Assembly: GCA_030544225.1 (NCBI GenBank)
Contig: CM060491.1
Span: 2,779,001-2,843,000 of the forward strand
From: Skeletonema marinoi
Lineage: Eukaryota; Bacillariophyta; Thalassiosirophyceae; Thalassiosirales; Thalassiosiraceae
Direction of reading: 5' to 3'
DNA: 64,000 bases
Of the stretch, positions 18,417 to 29,096 are shown piece after piece (position 1 is the first letter of the stretch; the number at the start of each line of letters is the position of its first letter). Under the pieces are notes generated by a model, which ran no database searches, was not told the origin of the DNA, and saw only the letters and a program-made list of their open reading frames with translations. The translations under genes and the position numbers were made by a program.

Positions 18417-18812
18417 GATGTCGCTCTTTGATTCTTGGTGTGGAGGTTAGGTTTATCTTCTGTGCGTGTGCTGTTTCTTCTTCAGGTTGATTTGTATTTG
18501 AATTTGATGTGTGTTCGTTTAGTGCTATCATTTTATGAGCACAGTCAAAAGGCAATTTCACCATGTGATTCAACAGACGAGAAGGCCGCACCAGAACCAC
18601 TACTTATGTGGGATACCGATTGAGTTAGTAAGATACCTCCTATATGTGTCGCACCGTGAGGTTCTGCTCACATTTTACTCCATTCTTGTGCAAGTCAAAG
18701 TCATTCACGATCTAAGTGGAGAATGGCAGAGGGGGAATGTGTTGGTTCTGTTGAAGTTCTATTGACATCGCTTACTCTTATGATGCAATCCCATAAAAAC
18801 AAACAAACCACA

Positions 18813-19256
18813 ATGAAGATCTCCGCCGCCCTACATTTGGCAGCCGTCATCTCCTCCACGGTAGTATCATCTGTCGCAGCCGGAGGTTGCGTTACAACTG
18901 CAATTTCGCATCGAGACCAATGTCTCTGCGAATGTATTAGGAGTGGATACGATTGCGAGACTGGAGAAGATCTCATGCACGACGCTACCGATGGAGACTT
19001 GAAAGATCGATGTAAAACTGCCATTGTGGCAGGTGGGCCATGTAGGTGGGATCCTAATGTGGTACGCGCTGATGGCAGCTCATGCGATTTTTGTCAATCT
19101 ACAACTTTGTGCGATGGTGGTGGAGTGGATCCTCCGGCTCCTACTCCAGACGTGGACAATTGTGGTGGTACAACTTGCATGGGTGATGACTGCCCCGGAA
19201 GCTGCTGCGTGAAGGTGCGAGGAATCTGTGGTGGTTTCAAGAGGCTTCGTCATTAG
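18813..19256 (+). CDS. Small secreted Cys-rich protein
   Basis: ATG 18813 gives about 147 residues; the frame is open further upstream but this ATG precedes a typical signal peptide (MKISAALHLAAVISSTVVSSVAAGG) and follows an A-rich leader. The mature part has about 18 Cys: CLCECIRSGYDC, RCKTAIVAGGPC, SSCDFCQSTTLC, then a Pro-rich spacer (DPPAPTPDVD) and NCGGTTCMGDDCPGSCC. The second Cys cluster resembles small disulfide-rich modules of secreted proteins, but I cannot assign a family. It diverges from the secreted gene at 17730-18416, with about 400 bp between their starts. Confidence 0.7.
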   Translation: MKISAALHLAAVISSTVVSSVAAGGCVTTAISHRDQCLCECIRSGYDCETGEDLMHDATDGDLKDRCKTAIVAGGPCRWDPNVVRADGSSCDFCQSTTLCDGGGVDPPAPTPDVDNCGGTTCMGDDCPGSCCVKVRGICGGFKRLRH

Positions 19257-19672
19257 AAGGATGGCGTAAAAAGGGCACACAGAATGAAGAATGCCGTGGT
19301 GCGTAATAAGAGGTGGATTTATTATTGTTTGATATTTATCCTTTGTAGCAAAGACTATTTATTAAGACAACCTAAGCGTGGTCATTATCAGGAAGAATTC
19401 TTGCTGCAGCACTGCTTTCAAGAAGCTCCATCATTTTTTGGAGCTGCTACATAATATTTCTCGCATTAAATAGTGTGTCTGTATCTGTTGTTTCTCTCTC
19501 CATTCCATTAAACTCTTGGAGATATAAGAACTCATCATCATTTCTGTGAGTTGTGTTATATATTGTACTGATCATATCATTCATATCGTAGTATGATAGA
19601 AAGCCAACTTGTTTTTCTTCTCTATTTCTACATAGTTTTTTTCTCTCTCAAAAAAGTCATCTCTCTTCAATA
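19257..19672. other. Intergenic, AT-rich
   Basis: A 416-bp region between the 3' ends of two convergent genes. It contains no gene or repeat that I recognise. Confidence 0.5.
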
Positions 19673-20794
19673 TCAAGCAAACCAATTCATAACTCCCTTA
19701 ATCTCACTCCCATTCACCCACTGCAAAGGACTCAAACTCCTTCCCGTATCACTATCATTATTGTTCGTAGTTCCATTATGACTGCTCATTCGAACCACTG
19801 GACTCCGCCTTCCACCATTATTATTTGAAGCACTCAAAAACGATATTTCCGTTTCTCCACAAACACTCCCACATGCGTCCCTCCCACATGCTTCCCCATT
19901 CCCAGGCAGTGACGATCCCCCAGCCACACCCACCGGCAAAGAATGACTCCTCTGAATCATCTTATACCCCTTCTTCATACTCATTCCATTATTCCCACCA
20001 CTCCCATTATTTAAAAACTTGGGACTTGCATAATTCACAGTACAATAATCGCCCAATTGTCCACGTACCTCTCCATATCCTCTACCCACCCCCTCCATAC
20101 TGGAGGGTGGTTCGAATAAATGTTGGCGATGTTGGGTTTGTAGGTTCCATCCGTCGTTAGAGTTGGCGAATGGAGGACGTTTTTTGAGAAAGAATAGTTT
20201 GGGACGGTGGCATGTTGGTGGTGGTTGGGAGGATGTGGAGGTGGAGCATGTCGAGTGGGCATCATTTTGATTGTTTGGTTGGTGGTTGTCATTGGTGGTG
20301 GTGTGTTGTGCCGTATTGTTAAAATAATCATCTTCGGTATTGTAGTACTGACTTTCATCATTTTCCACAGCATTGCCATGAGTATTATTATTATTACCAG
20401 CATCATAGTGCTGCCCAAACATTTTCCGTTGATACTCCCCAAAATGATCATGCACCTCCCTCACCCCCTCACACCGATCGACATTCGAACTCCCACAATA
20501 TTCACACTTGGTCAATCCTCTACTCATTAGCATGGGCGCATGATTGGAGTACATTACCGGACTGCCACTTCCGGCAATGTGATCGTCGTGATGTGCTTCG
20601 TAGTCATCGACATGGTGGTTGTTGGGATTGTGGAGTTTGAAGTAGTGGACGGGGTGGAGGCAGGTTAGTTCGTTGGAGGGGAGGGCGATGTTGGAGATGG
20701 ATTGGCAGGCTTCTGTGCAGGATGCTAGGGGGGAGGAGATGCCGCAGGTGGCTGTCGTTGTTGTGTCATTGTTGTTGGTGCTACTGCTGGTCAT
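19673..20794 (-). CDS. Asn/His/Ser-rich low-complexity protein, unknown function
   Basis: A 373-residue intact frame starting MTSSSTNNND. Composition is dominated by Asn, His, Ser and Gly, in runs (NNNN, GNNNN, NNND). One short Cys motif, KCEYCGSSNVDRC, at about residue 95-108 could bind a metal, and the C-terminal part has short motifs around Ser/Arg (QRSHSLPVG, RRSPVVRMSS, GRSLSPLQW) of the kind found near phosphorylation or 14-3-3 sites. There is no known domain. Such low-complexity proteins are often regulatory, but no function can be claimed. It diverges from the IF-2 gene at 21281. Confidence 0.65.
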   Translation of the reverse strand: MTSSSTNNNDTTTTATCGISSPLASCTEACQSISNIALPSNELTCLHPVHYFKLHNPNNHHVDDYEAHHDDHIAGSGSPVMYSNHAPMLMSRGLTKCEYCGSSNVDRCEGVREVHDHFGEYQRKMFGQHYDAGNNNNTHGNAVENDESQYYNTEDDYFNNTAQHTTTNDNHQPNNQNDAHSTCSTSTSSQPPPTCHRPKLFFLKKRPPFANSNDGWNLQTQHRQHLFEPPSSMEGVGRGYGEVRGQLGDYCTVNYASPKFLNNGSGGNNGMSMKKGYKMIQRSHSLPVGVAGGSSLPGNGEACGRDACGSVCGETEISFLSASNNNGGRRSPVVRMSSHNGTTNNNDSDTGRSLSPLQWVNGSEIKGVMNWFA

Positions 20795-21280
20795 GGTCGT
20801 TGGTAGTGGCTGCTCTCAGCTTGGCTGGTGGTATCGTAGGGAGCCGTTGACCTCGTGAATTGTGTCATTGTCGATTGACATGCCGCTTTCATGAGTCAAT
20901 GTCGTAGGTCTCAAATGACAATCTAGATACTGACATAATTTATTTAATGACGACACTTTTCTTGACCGTCTGTCCACACGAACTAAGTGCGTGTTTTTCT
21001 CCTCCACGATGAACCCATCACCAAGAAGACAATAACGCAATCAACAATACCGTCGATTGCAGTAGAACCATTCAAGTTGCGTGGTTGTTATTACTCGTTA
21101 CAGGCAGAGGAGATAAGCTTGCTACGTTTGCATCTGTAAAGAGTCCGTTTTTGTGCACATCTCTGATATAATTTCTTGAATAATATCAATCGCTTCCGGC
21201 AGAGAGAGAAAACAAGAACAAAGAAACACAACTTAACGTTGTAGTATTGATCCAACAAAACAAACAAACAAACAAACAAA
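20795..21280. other. Divergent intergenic region upstream of IF-2
   Basis: A 486-bp gap with both neighbouring genes starting from it. The bases just before the IF-2 ATG are a run of five aaac units. No other motif was recognised. Confidence 0.4.
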
Positions 21281-24200
21281 ATGAAGATAACAATCTCATC
21301 AATCGTATCCGCACTAGCGGCAATGGCGGTAGTATCAGGATTCATCCTACCAAATCATGGTGGTATGATTCCTCAAAACCATCACCTCATCTCCAAATTC
21401 GAAGATGCATCATCATCTGGAACAACTACAGCTGCAGCTTTTATAAGTAAATTTCGCAGTAATAGCAGATTATTGATGTCGGAGACTAGGACGTTTGAAA
21501 GGAGGGAAGGTGGACGTGGACGTGGTGATGGTTCTTCGTATGAGAGGAGGGAGTTTCAGGGTCGTGGTGGTGGAAGGGGTGGAAGAGGTGGTGAGTTTTT
21601 TTGTTGTGTTGCTTTTGTAAAGATGTTCGTTTTGATTGTTGTCTTCTTGTAGAAAGATTGCTTGTATGTGTGGAGCAGTGGCCTGGTAACGACAGCGACG
21701 AATGCCTATTTTCATTAGCAAGTTTTCTACAAGAGAAACTCCATTTTTCACCTACCTGCAGCTGATGGATCTCTCTCTTTCTCATTATGCTAACATCTCT
21801 ACTCCCTCTTTATCTAACCATTGCTATTAAAGGACGTGGTGGAAGAGGAGGACGCGGAAGAGGCAGAGGTCGTGGTGGACGCAGTGACTTCCGTGCGGAC
21901 AACGGTCCTTACAATGGTCCCATTCTCGAATTGAAAAATCCCATGATGTTGGAAAGGCAAGTAGAGTTTCAACCACGCGGAGAGGGCAGAGGTGGAAGAG
22001 GCGAGGGAAGAGGTGGAAGAGGCAGAGGTGAGGGAAGAGGTAGAGGTGAGGGCCGAGGAAGAGGTGATGGAAGAGGAAGAGGTCGTGGTGGAAGAGATGG
22101 AGGCGGACGTGGTGGAAGAAGTTCTGGTGGTGATGTTGACACTTCCTATGCTAGTGGACGTGATCCCAGCAAAGGACCCCAACGTAATATGAATAGGGGC
22201 AAACCTGGTGCTGGACGTGGTCGTGGTGGAGGAAGATTTGATGACGGAGGTGGACGTCGTGGTGGACGAGTTTCACTCCGTATTGGGACTGGAAAGAGGG
22301 GAAGGCAAGCCTCAGTTCAACAGAGGAGGGGTTCATTGAGAAAGAAGGACAGGAGTAGAGAGAAGGCCTTGAAAGAGGAAAGAGCCATTGAGAGAAGAAC
22401 TGTCCATTTGCCTGGGTGAGTGAACGTTTTCTTGGCAAGATGTCGTGATTTTTACTTTATCTCTGAATCAAGTTCTAACATTACTCTTGTTTTCTTCATT
22501 ATCACCAGAACACCCATGACAGTCGGTGAGCTAGCTGAAGCTATTGACGAGACTGCCGTGTCGGTTATCAAATACTTAATGACAGATCTAGGTGTTATGG
22601 CAGCAGTCTCGCAAACTTTGGATAACGATACTTGTGAAGCCGTAGCCGAAGGTTTCGGAAAAGTTGTCGCTGGCGAAGGTGATGAGGAAGAAGAGGATGA
22701 TGACGAAGATGGAGAAGAAGGTGTCCTTGATAGTGGTATTGCAATTGACGAGGACGATCCCGAGGATCTTAAACCTCGTCCTCCTGTTGTTACAATCATG
22801 GGTCACGTCGATCACGGAAAGACATCTCTCCTCGATTCTATTCGCAACACTCGCGTGACTGCCGGAGAAGCTGGAGGAATCACCCAAGCAATTTCTGCCT
22901 ACCAAGTGGAGCATGAGGGATCTCCAATCACATTCATTGACACTCCTGGGCACGCTGCCTTCACAGACATGAGAGAACGCGGAGCAAATACTGCCGATAT
23001 GATCATTTTGGTTGTGGCTGCCGATGACAGTGTAAAACAGCAAACTATAGATTCCATTGCTTGTGCTAGGCAGGCGGGCGTTCCACTTCTCATTGCGGTC
23101 AACAAAATTGATTTGCCCACGGCAGATCCTAATCGTGTCATGGCCGATTTGGCCAGTTATGAGGTATTGACAGAGGATTTGGGTGGTGACATTCTTTGCT
23201 CTCAGATTAGTGCCAAGGAGGGTACCAATCTTGATGATTTACTGTCCAAGATTATGTTGCAGGCAGAGGTTCTTGACTTAAAGGCTAACCCTGATCGTGA
23301 TGCACAAGGTGTTGTCATTGAGGCACGTGTGGAGAAGGGACTAGGTACTGTTGCATCAACTTTGATTCAAAGGGGAACAATTAAGGTTGGCGACTACTTC
23401 GTTGCTGGTGAAGCTAGCGGAAAGGTCCGTGCTTTGATCGGTTTTGACGGAAAGACGAGGTATAAGGAAGTGGGACCAAGCACCCCAATCAATATTGTTG
23501 GTATCACCGGTCTTCCAGAAGCAGGAGATCTAATGGTGGTTGCAGAAAATGAGCAAGTGGCAAGAGTGCTTGCCGAGTCGCGTACCAAGATTGCTCGTGA
23601 GATGAAAGCATCAAATTACCAATCAGGTCTAATGGAATCATTAGCTGGTCTCTTCTCTGGTGGACAGAAAGAACGTCGCGAGATATGTGTTGTTGTCAAG
23701 GCCGACGTTCAAGGAGCTGCGGAGGCATTGGCACGCTCACTGACTGAATTGAAACTAGAAAATGAAGAGGCAGAAGTTGGTATCAAGGTGCTCATCAGCG
23801 AAGCAGGTGATGTCACTAAGAGTGATATTGCTGTTGCGAGTGTCACTCCCGATACAACAGTAATAGCATTCAACACCGGTGCCAACGCTGCAGCTCAGGA
23901 TGACGCTCGTGCTCTTGGAGTTCCAATCGAATATTACAGTGTCGTTTATGATGCCATCGAGTCTGTGGAGTGCCGTATGCAGGAAGTTCTCTCCCCAACA
24001 CCCGAAGGAGAATACGTTGGTTCAGCAATTGTTCAGGAGGTTTTCAACATTGGTGGTACAGGAAATATTGCTGGAAGTAAGTGTAGAGATGGTATCATCA
24101 AGAAGGGAAGTAATGTCAGAGTCATGAGAGGAGACAAAATCCTTACTGAAAGCAAGGTTAAAACGTTGCGTAACTTCAAGGCTGAAGTTGATGCCATCAC

Positions 24201-24291
24201 AACCGGAGATGAGTGTGGAATTGGTCTACTTGACTACGAAGACTTTGAACCCGATGATATAATTGAGAGCTACGTCGTGAACAAAAAATAA
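21281..24291 (+). CDS. infB: Translation initiation factor IF-2, organellar (probably plastid)
   Basis: Three exons: 21281-21590, 21833-22415 and 22509-24291, with GTGAGT donors and AG acceptors, giving about 891 residues. IF-2 is the GTPase that brings initiator fMet-tRNA to bacterial-type ribosomes. The N-terminus (MKITISSIVSALAAMAVVSGFILP) looks like a signal peptide with Phe after a small residue, as in diatom plastid leaders. Residues about 75-290 are RGG/GRG-rich. An IF2-N-like part (PMTVGELAEAIDETAVSVIKYL) precedes the G domain at about 390-560: GHVDHGKTS, GGITQAISAY, DTPGHAAF, NKID, SAKEG. Domain 2 and the C-terminal tRNA-binding part follow (VVKADVQGAAEAL, VFNIGGTGNIAGSKC). Plastid targeting, rather than mitochondrial, is inferred. 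Confidence 0.93.
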
Positions 24292-24497
24292 ATGCAAGGG
24301 AATGGCTAATAAAAATAGTAAAAAGCACTTGAGTATTGTGTAGCTTGTCATTATTATGTTCTCTAGCACGCCATTTGTATATTGCTTACATGCAGCATGC
24401 ATAGAAATAGTCGCGTGTACTCTCCGCGCCATGTAAGCCACTCTATCTGCTTGTGCCCATCTCCTGAAGAATGTGTAACTTTCGATGCATTTTAACA

Positions 24498-25118
24498 CTA
24501 AACTACTCCAGTCTCAAATTCAATCACTGCCTCCAGTCGAATCAAATGAAATTTGACCGACACTCTCCCATAATCACAGAGTTCCATCTTCAAAGATACA
24601 TCTGGATTACATTTCTTCTGACAAGCCTTGGTATTCCAAGAAATCGGATATTTTCGCATCCACCCTTCAAGAGCTGCTGCATGCACTTCATCATTCATTG
24701 GCGATTTGTATGTCCCATCTCCAATCACAAATTCTATATGTTCCAGCCCTGCATCATATGGACTGCCTTCCTTCGGTGATGGGATCTCAATAACATCAAT
24801 ACTATGCCGACAATTCCCCGAACCTATTTCGATTGGCTGTAAAAGCTTAAAAGTTGCGATCGGTCTGCCACCAATTTCTGATTCAACTAGGAGAGTGAAG
24901 GAACCGCTTGCCTCGGAAGACTGCAGCGCTTCCACCAATTCTGTGTATTGTGCCATAGATACCGTGCGATAGCAAACATGATCGGCTTGGAGATCAGTAA
25001 CGTCGATATCATATTCACTCGTTTTGAGCTCGTCAACAATTGCTGTGACAAATGATGGTACCCGCTCATGGAGGTATGATAAAAAGTCTGCTGTTGTGGT
25101 GTCGGGGTTGCTCGTCAT
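24498..25118 (-). CDS. YecM-like protein (VOC/glyoxalase-fold family)
   Basis: A 206-residue intact frame. It matches the YecM family by DVTDLQADHVCYRT near the start, LLVESEIGGRPIATFKLLQPI, IEIPSPKEGSPY and GLEHIEFVI. YecM of E. coli has a vicinal-oxygen-chelate-like fold with His/Glu residues arranged for a metal; here the His of DHVCYR and the His/Glu of GLEHIEF are kept. Biochemical activity of the family is not well defined. It is convergent with the IF-2 gene, 206 bp from its stop. Confidence 0.8.
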   Translation of the reverse strand: MTSNPDTTTADFLSYLHERVPSFVTAIVDELKTSEYDIDVTDLQADHVCYRTVSMAQYTELVEALQSSEASGSFTLLVESEIGGRPIATFKLLQPIEIGSGNCRHSIDVIEIPSPKEGSPYDAGLEHIEFVIGDGTYKSPMNDEVHAAALEGWMRKYPISWNTKACQKKCNPDVSLKMELCDYGRVSVKFHLIRLEAVIEFETGVV

Positions 25119-25527
25119 AATCTTTTAGTTTTGTGATGTCGAAGATATGCTGCCTAGAGCTGGAACAACAAAAGGTTATGAACATTGACGGTGCTGCATC
25201 CAGCTCGTGCCAAGTGAAGATAGCATTGGCAATGTAACAACGTGTTGTAGAACTATAATATCGTAGGAGTAATTCAGTAGGGCTCCTTATAAAACATCAT
25301 TATGATAGAGTTGTTGAGATGGATAGATAGTGGTCATGTCATGACGTGATGGAGGGCGCCGTCACACGGGGGCAATATTCAGGGATTATCCCCCTAAAAT
25401 TTGATCCTATCCCCGTAAGATCCCCCTTCAGAGAAAGGGTGCCGGAGCGCGAAGTGCAGAAAAGAACGCAACCTACTTTCCGAGCGAGGCGAGAGCATCG
25501 AAATCAGATAATAATTCTGAAGATACC
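25119..25527. other. Divergent intergenic region
   Basis: A 409-bp gap between the YecM-like gene (minus) and an F-box/LRR gene (plus). No gene or clear motif is visible. Confidence 0.4.
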
Positions 25528-26823
25528 ATGGAGCAAACAACAATGCCTCACTCAAAGAAACCAAAGCTAACTCACGCTGATACTGCCAACATGACGTCCA
25601 GCAATGCATCCCTCAACGATTTGAGCGCCGACGAACTGGCCATGATTTTCGGCTGCCTCGGCCCCATCGAAATTATGCCGTTACGCCGTGTCTGTCACAA
25701 GTGGGGCGATGCTGCCAAGAAGACCATTGTCCCTCTAACCAAATTCAGGGTTGGCAGTGGGAAAGAATACCATGCCATGAGGACAATGGCAACGGCTTTG
25801 CCCAATTTGCGGCACTTGGAGCTTGGTTACATGTGCGGAGATTATGATGTATCCAGAACAATCTATCACCGTTACGTCAACGGCGAGGATCCTGATGAGA
25901 ATGAGGCTCGTACTTCTAGCAACGACGTTACGCACAATATTGATATGATCTCCAACTTCACAAAGTTGCGAGTATTAAAGTTGGAAGGTGCCGAATTGAA
26001 TGGGAAATATCCCTACCTCTTCAATTTTCCGCTCCTTCAACATTTGACGGTATCGAATTGTGGCTACCTCAAATGGGATCTAAGTGTGTTGGCCGGGTTC
26101 CCCTTGCTAAAAGAATTTCATTGTACGAGAAGTCAACTATTGACTGGTAACATTTACAGTTTGAGAGTGCGCAAGGACTCTCTTGAAAGAGTGACGATTG
26201 AATCCTGCCCTAAAGTTGAAGGCAACTTTATGGATCTTGCCGACTTTCCTCTACTAAAGTCTTTGATTCTACGCCAAATGGGCCCCATCACGGGAGATAT
26301 TCGTGGCATGAGTGAAACTAGCTTCCCAAAGCTTGAGGATCTTATCCTCCCTGACAATGTCTATGGAGGCGCTGGATACAAGATAATGCGCATTTCCGAA
26401 GCCACGGATTTGATTGCTACCATCTACTCTATCAAGAAGCAACCTCATCGGCATTCTTCACTGTTTGAGGATTTCAACTGGTACCTCTCAGAAAGTTCTC
26501 CTGATTGGTATGAAGAGGAATTTGCGTATCCATTCTCATTTTGCCTCGTTCGGGCAGGATCCCGACTTGGTTGGCGTTGGGAGAGGGAGTTTGACTACAC
26601 ACCGGACTATCCCTTTGAAGTGAATTGGCTGGATCCATTGCCAGCGAAGGGAAGCAGTGAGTACCAAAGCTACACTGAAGAACTGCGAAAAATTCAAAGC
26701 TGCATGGATAGGTATCCATTCTTCAGAGGATATCATCAGCCTCCTACGGAAGCAGTGTTCAATCGATTGAGCAGGCAGTACAGGCCTAGCCAGGAGGAGA
26801 TGGAAATGTGGGAAAATTTGTAG
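25528..26823 (+). CDS. F-box/LRR family protein, intact, dispersed copy
   Basis: A 431-residue intact member about 14 kb from the main cluster. ATG 25528 (MEQTTMPHSKKPKL); an in-frame ATG at 25543 gives the start most like the paralogues. F-box-like helices at about 33-60 (LSADELAMIFGCLGPIEIMPLRR without flanks), then AAKKTIVPLTKFRV. The repeats follow the family order (LPNLRHLELG, ELNGKYPYLFNFPLLQHLTV, LAGFPLLKEFHC, SLRVRKDSLERVTI, LADFPLLKSLIL, GDIRGMSETSF). The C-terminal module is AGSRLGWRWE, FEVNWLDPLP, GYHQPPTEAVF, with a C-terminal extension (QYRPSQEEMEMWENL). The Cys in the usual CEVNWLD is Phe here. Confidence 0.85.
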   Translation: MEQTTMPHSKKPKLTHADTANMTSSNASLNDLSADELAMIFGCLGPIEIMPLRRVCHKWGDAAKKTIVPLTKFRVGSGKEYHAMRTMATALPNLRHLELGYMCGDYDVSRTIYHRYVNGEDPDENEARTSSNDVTHNIDMISNFTKLRVLKLEGAELNGKYPYLFNFPLLQHLTVSNCGYLKWDLSVLAGFPLLKEFHCTRSQLLTGNIYSLRVRKDSLERVTIESCPKVEGNFMDLADFPLLKSLILRQMGPITGDIRGMSETSFPKLEDLILPDNVYGGAGYKIMRISEATDLIATIYSIKKQPHRHSSLFEDFNWYLSESSPDWYEEEFAYPFSFCLVRAGSRLGWRWEREFDYTPDYPFEVNWLDPLPAKGSSEYQSYTEELRKIQSCMDRYPFFRGYHQPPTEAVFNRLSRQYRPSQEEMEMWENL

Positions 26824-27041
26824 TGGAAGTAGTATTCATAAATAATATTCATCGAGGATATAGTTGAGCGTTTTGGATGGAGTTAGTGGTTCGATTGGAT
26901 TGGGGTGGGTGGGCAGCCACGCAGTTTCGCTGCTTTGCAGCCTAATGCGGAGGACATTTCACCCAGCGAAAAGACCCATCGCATCGATGTGGTGCCGTAG
27001 GATGCAATTGATCCCGCGTTAATAGCTTACGTAGTGTAATA

Positions 27042-29096
27042 TTATTCATCAGTACTATCGGACTCGTCCTTTTCATCCTGTTCCTCTTCGTCATTGTCAA
27101 CCTCTTGCACAATTTCAGTAACACGCAGGGCCGTCATCTTTCCAAGTCCAGCTTCATCCAAAGTTACGTTCCCACTCTCTTCTTGTTCATCATCGTCATC
27201 TTCTTCAACATACACAAACGTCTTACTTCCATTCATCGTACTCAATTCGATCTTTTCTCTTTCCATTCCATGAGTGGCATCAACCCAATTCAGCAAATCA
27301 TTCACTGACGTTTCCTCCGCCAAAAATCGTCGTTGGTCACGACTTCCATCCCCAAATCGAAGCGCAATCGTAATAACACCCTCTGAACCAGCCTCTGGCT
27401 CATCAGGCAGTGCCTCCAGCAATTCTTGACGGCGTTGCTCCAACTTTTCTAGGCGCAATCTCTCCTTTTCCTCCGCTTCCTTCTTGGCCTGCAACTCCCG
27501 TTCCTCCCTCTCCGCACGGGCCTCATCCTCTTTCATACTTTCCTTATATCCCTCTGTCCTCTCCTTCAACAATTGCATCTCCTTACGATCATGTTGCAAC
27601 TTGGCAAATTCACGTATATGACGCTTCCGTATCGTATTTGCCCAATTCATCATGACCTCTGGGGAAGATGGCGGCGGATGACAATGATGTTGCGCCAATA
27701 GCCTCGGTGTGACTTTCAATTTCCCCGACGAGTCAACGGTAGTGGCTGGATAGAAGATTGCAAGTATCGGTCCATCTTCCTTCTTCTTACTACTACTACT
27801 CTTCTTGCTGTTGGACGTGGGTGGTTTCACCTTCAATCGTTTCATCGCCATGTCAATTTCTTTCGCTGCGGCACCATCATCTCCATTCATAATCCAAACA
27901 TAGTATGATCCAGTATTATCACTCTGTTTCTTCCCGAGTGGACGACGGTTGATTAATTTGACTACCTCTGGAGAGAGTAGACTTGATAATGCAATGGAAT
28001 CTGATTTCTTGGTTGTACCTTTTTTCTTCTTGGAAATGTAACAGATCAAGAAGCGAGCGTCTGAATTACTCTTTTGTAATGCTGCAGATAGTGGAGTTTG
28101 TGAGTTGAGTAGTATAGAATCATACTTTTTGGGAAGAGCGGTGTTGTCGTTATCTGTGGGTAGATTGATGTTGTGTTGTTGAGCAAGATTCAAGAGGGCG
28201 TTTTTATTGCTGCTGTGTGGTTCCATCCCACCTCCATTGCAAACAACTTCCGTAGGACTTGTAGTGTATATTTCCCTTTTGCGATTACGACGACGACGAC
28301 GGCTTGGGCTACCTGCTGCTGCTGCTGCTCTTCGCCTCCTTCGACGATGTATTCTATTGCCTCCATCGTGTTTCTCAACATCATCTGGCGTTGTTGCAGT
28401 CGTCTTGGCAGCATGATACATTTCACCCAACACAAACACAGTCTTTCCAACCAAAGTTCGTACCACGGGCCTCCTGTGAGTACTCTCCTCCTGATCCTCA
28501 ACCTCTTGTCTATCCATCGTTTCATCTACATTTTCCACCATAATGGCACGAGCCCCCGCCACCAACGAACGTCTCGCCACTTGAATCACCATATTGGCAA
28601 AATGTATCAAGTTAGATGGTAATGTAGTCGTTAGGTGCTGCGGTGAGAGGAATCTTGGAATAATGCGTTCTTCTGCTTCTGTTCCCAGTGGATCAATGAT
28701 TGGATCGAGTGGTTCATTCTCATCTGCATCAAGGTCATCAGTTTCAGTAGAAGAATAAGCTTCCACGTCACAATCGTCACTCTTCACTACCAACTCCATC
28801 TCTTCCGAGGATGTTGTTGTGTCATCACTCAATATTATCTGCTCCGATAATTCTTGATAATACAAGTCTTTTGCGACACCTTGATTCTCTTTAGTATTGG
28901 CGTTATCATCTCCACCACCACGGGGCACTCGAAAGAAGGCGTGATATTTTTGTGGATGTGGACTATTCGTTTTTGCATGGGCTATAGATGATGATGATGA
29001 TGTGCGCTGTAGAGATGAGTGGTGAAGAGATGCTGCTGCTAGATGATGGTAGTGGCAGCAGAGGATGAGGAGAAGATGGGTTGATAGTTGTCTCAT
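27042..29096 (-). CDS. UBX-domain protein with N-terminal signal peptide
   Basis: A 684-residue intact frame. The N-terminus (MRQLSTHLLLILCCHYHHLAAASL) is a probable signal peptide. After an acidic region a segment (NLIHFANMVIQVARRSLVAGARAIMV) could sit in or on a membrane. From about 330 to 500 there is a thioredoxin-like UAS-type segment (ARFLICYIS, YYVWIMNG, PILAIFYPA). A charged coiled coil follows (about 510-580), then a C-terminal UBX domain (ITIALRFGDGSRDQRRF to KMTALRVTEIV). This order matches UBXD8/FAF2-type adaptors that bring Cdc48/p97 to ER-associated degradation. A leader on such a protein fits the duplicated machinery (SELMA) of the second outermost plastid membrane in diatoms; that is inference. 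Confidence 0.75.
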   Translation of the reverse strand: MRQLSTHLLLILCCHYHHLAAASLHHSSLQRTSSSSSIAHAKTNSPHPQKYHAFFRVPRGGGDDNANTKENQGVAKDLYYQELSEQIILSDDTTTSSEEMELVVKSDDCDVEAYSSTETDDLDADENEPLDPIIDPLGTEAEERIIPRFLSPQHLTTTLPSNLIHFANMVIQVARRSLVAGARAIMVENVDETMDRQEVEDQEESTHRRPVVRTLVGKTVFVLGEMYHAAKTTATTPDDVEKHDGGNRIHRRRRRRAAAAAGSPSRRRRRNRKREIYTTSPTEVVCNGGGMEPHSSNKNALLNLAQQHNINLPTDNDNTALPKKYDSILLNSQTPLSAALQKSNSDARFLICYISKKKKGTTKKSDSIALSSLLSPEVVKLINRRPLGKKQSDNTGSYYVWIMNGDDGAAAKEIDMAMKRLKVKPPTSNSKKSSSSKKKEDGPILAIFYPATTVDSSGKLKVTPRLLAQHHCHPPPSSPEVMMNWANTIRKRHIREFAKLQHDRKEMQLLKERTEGYKESMKEDEARAEREERELQAKKEAEEKERLRLEKLEQRRQELLEALPDEPEAGSEGVITIALRFGDGSRDQRRFLAEETSVNDLLNWVDATHGMEREKIELSTMNGSKTFVYVEEDDDDEQEESGNVTLDEAGLGKMTALRVTEIVQEVDNDEEEQDEKDESDSTDE

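Noticed and set aside
20207-20530. Hydrophobic 107-codon frame opposite the Asn-rich gene
   Set aside because: Hydrophobic antisense frames are the expected shadow of Asn/His-rich codons.
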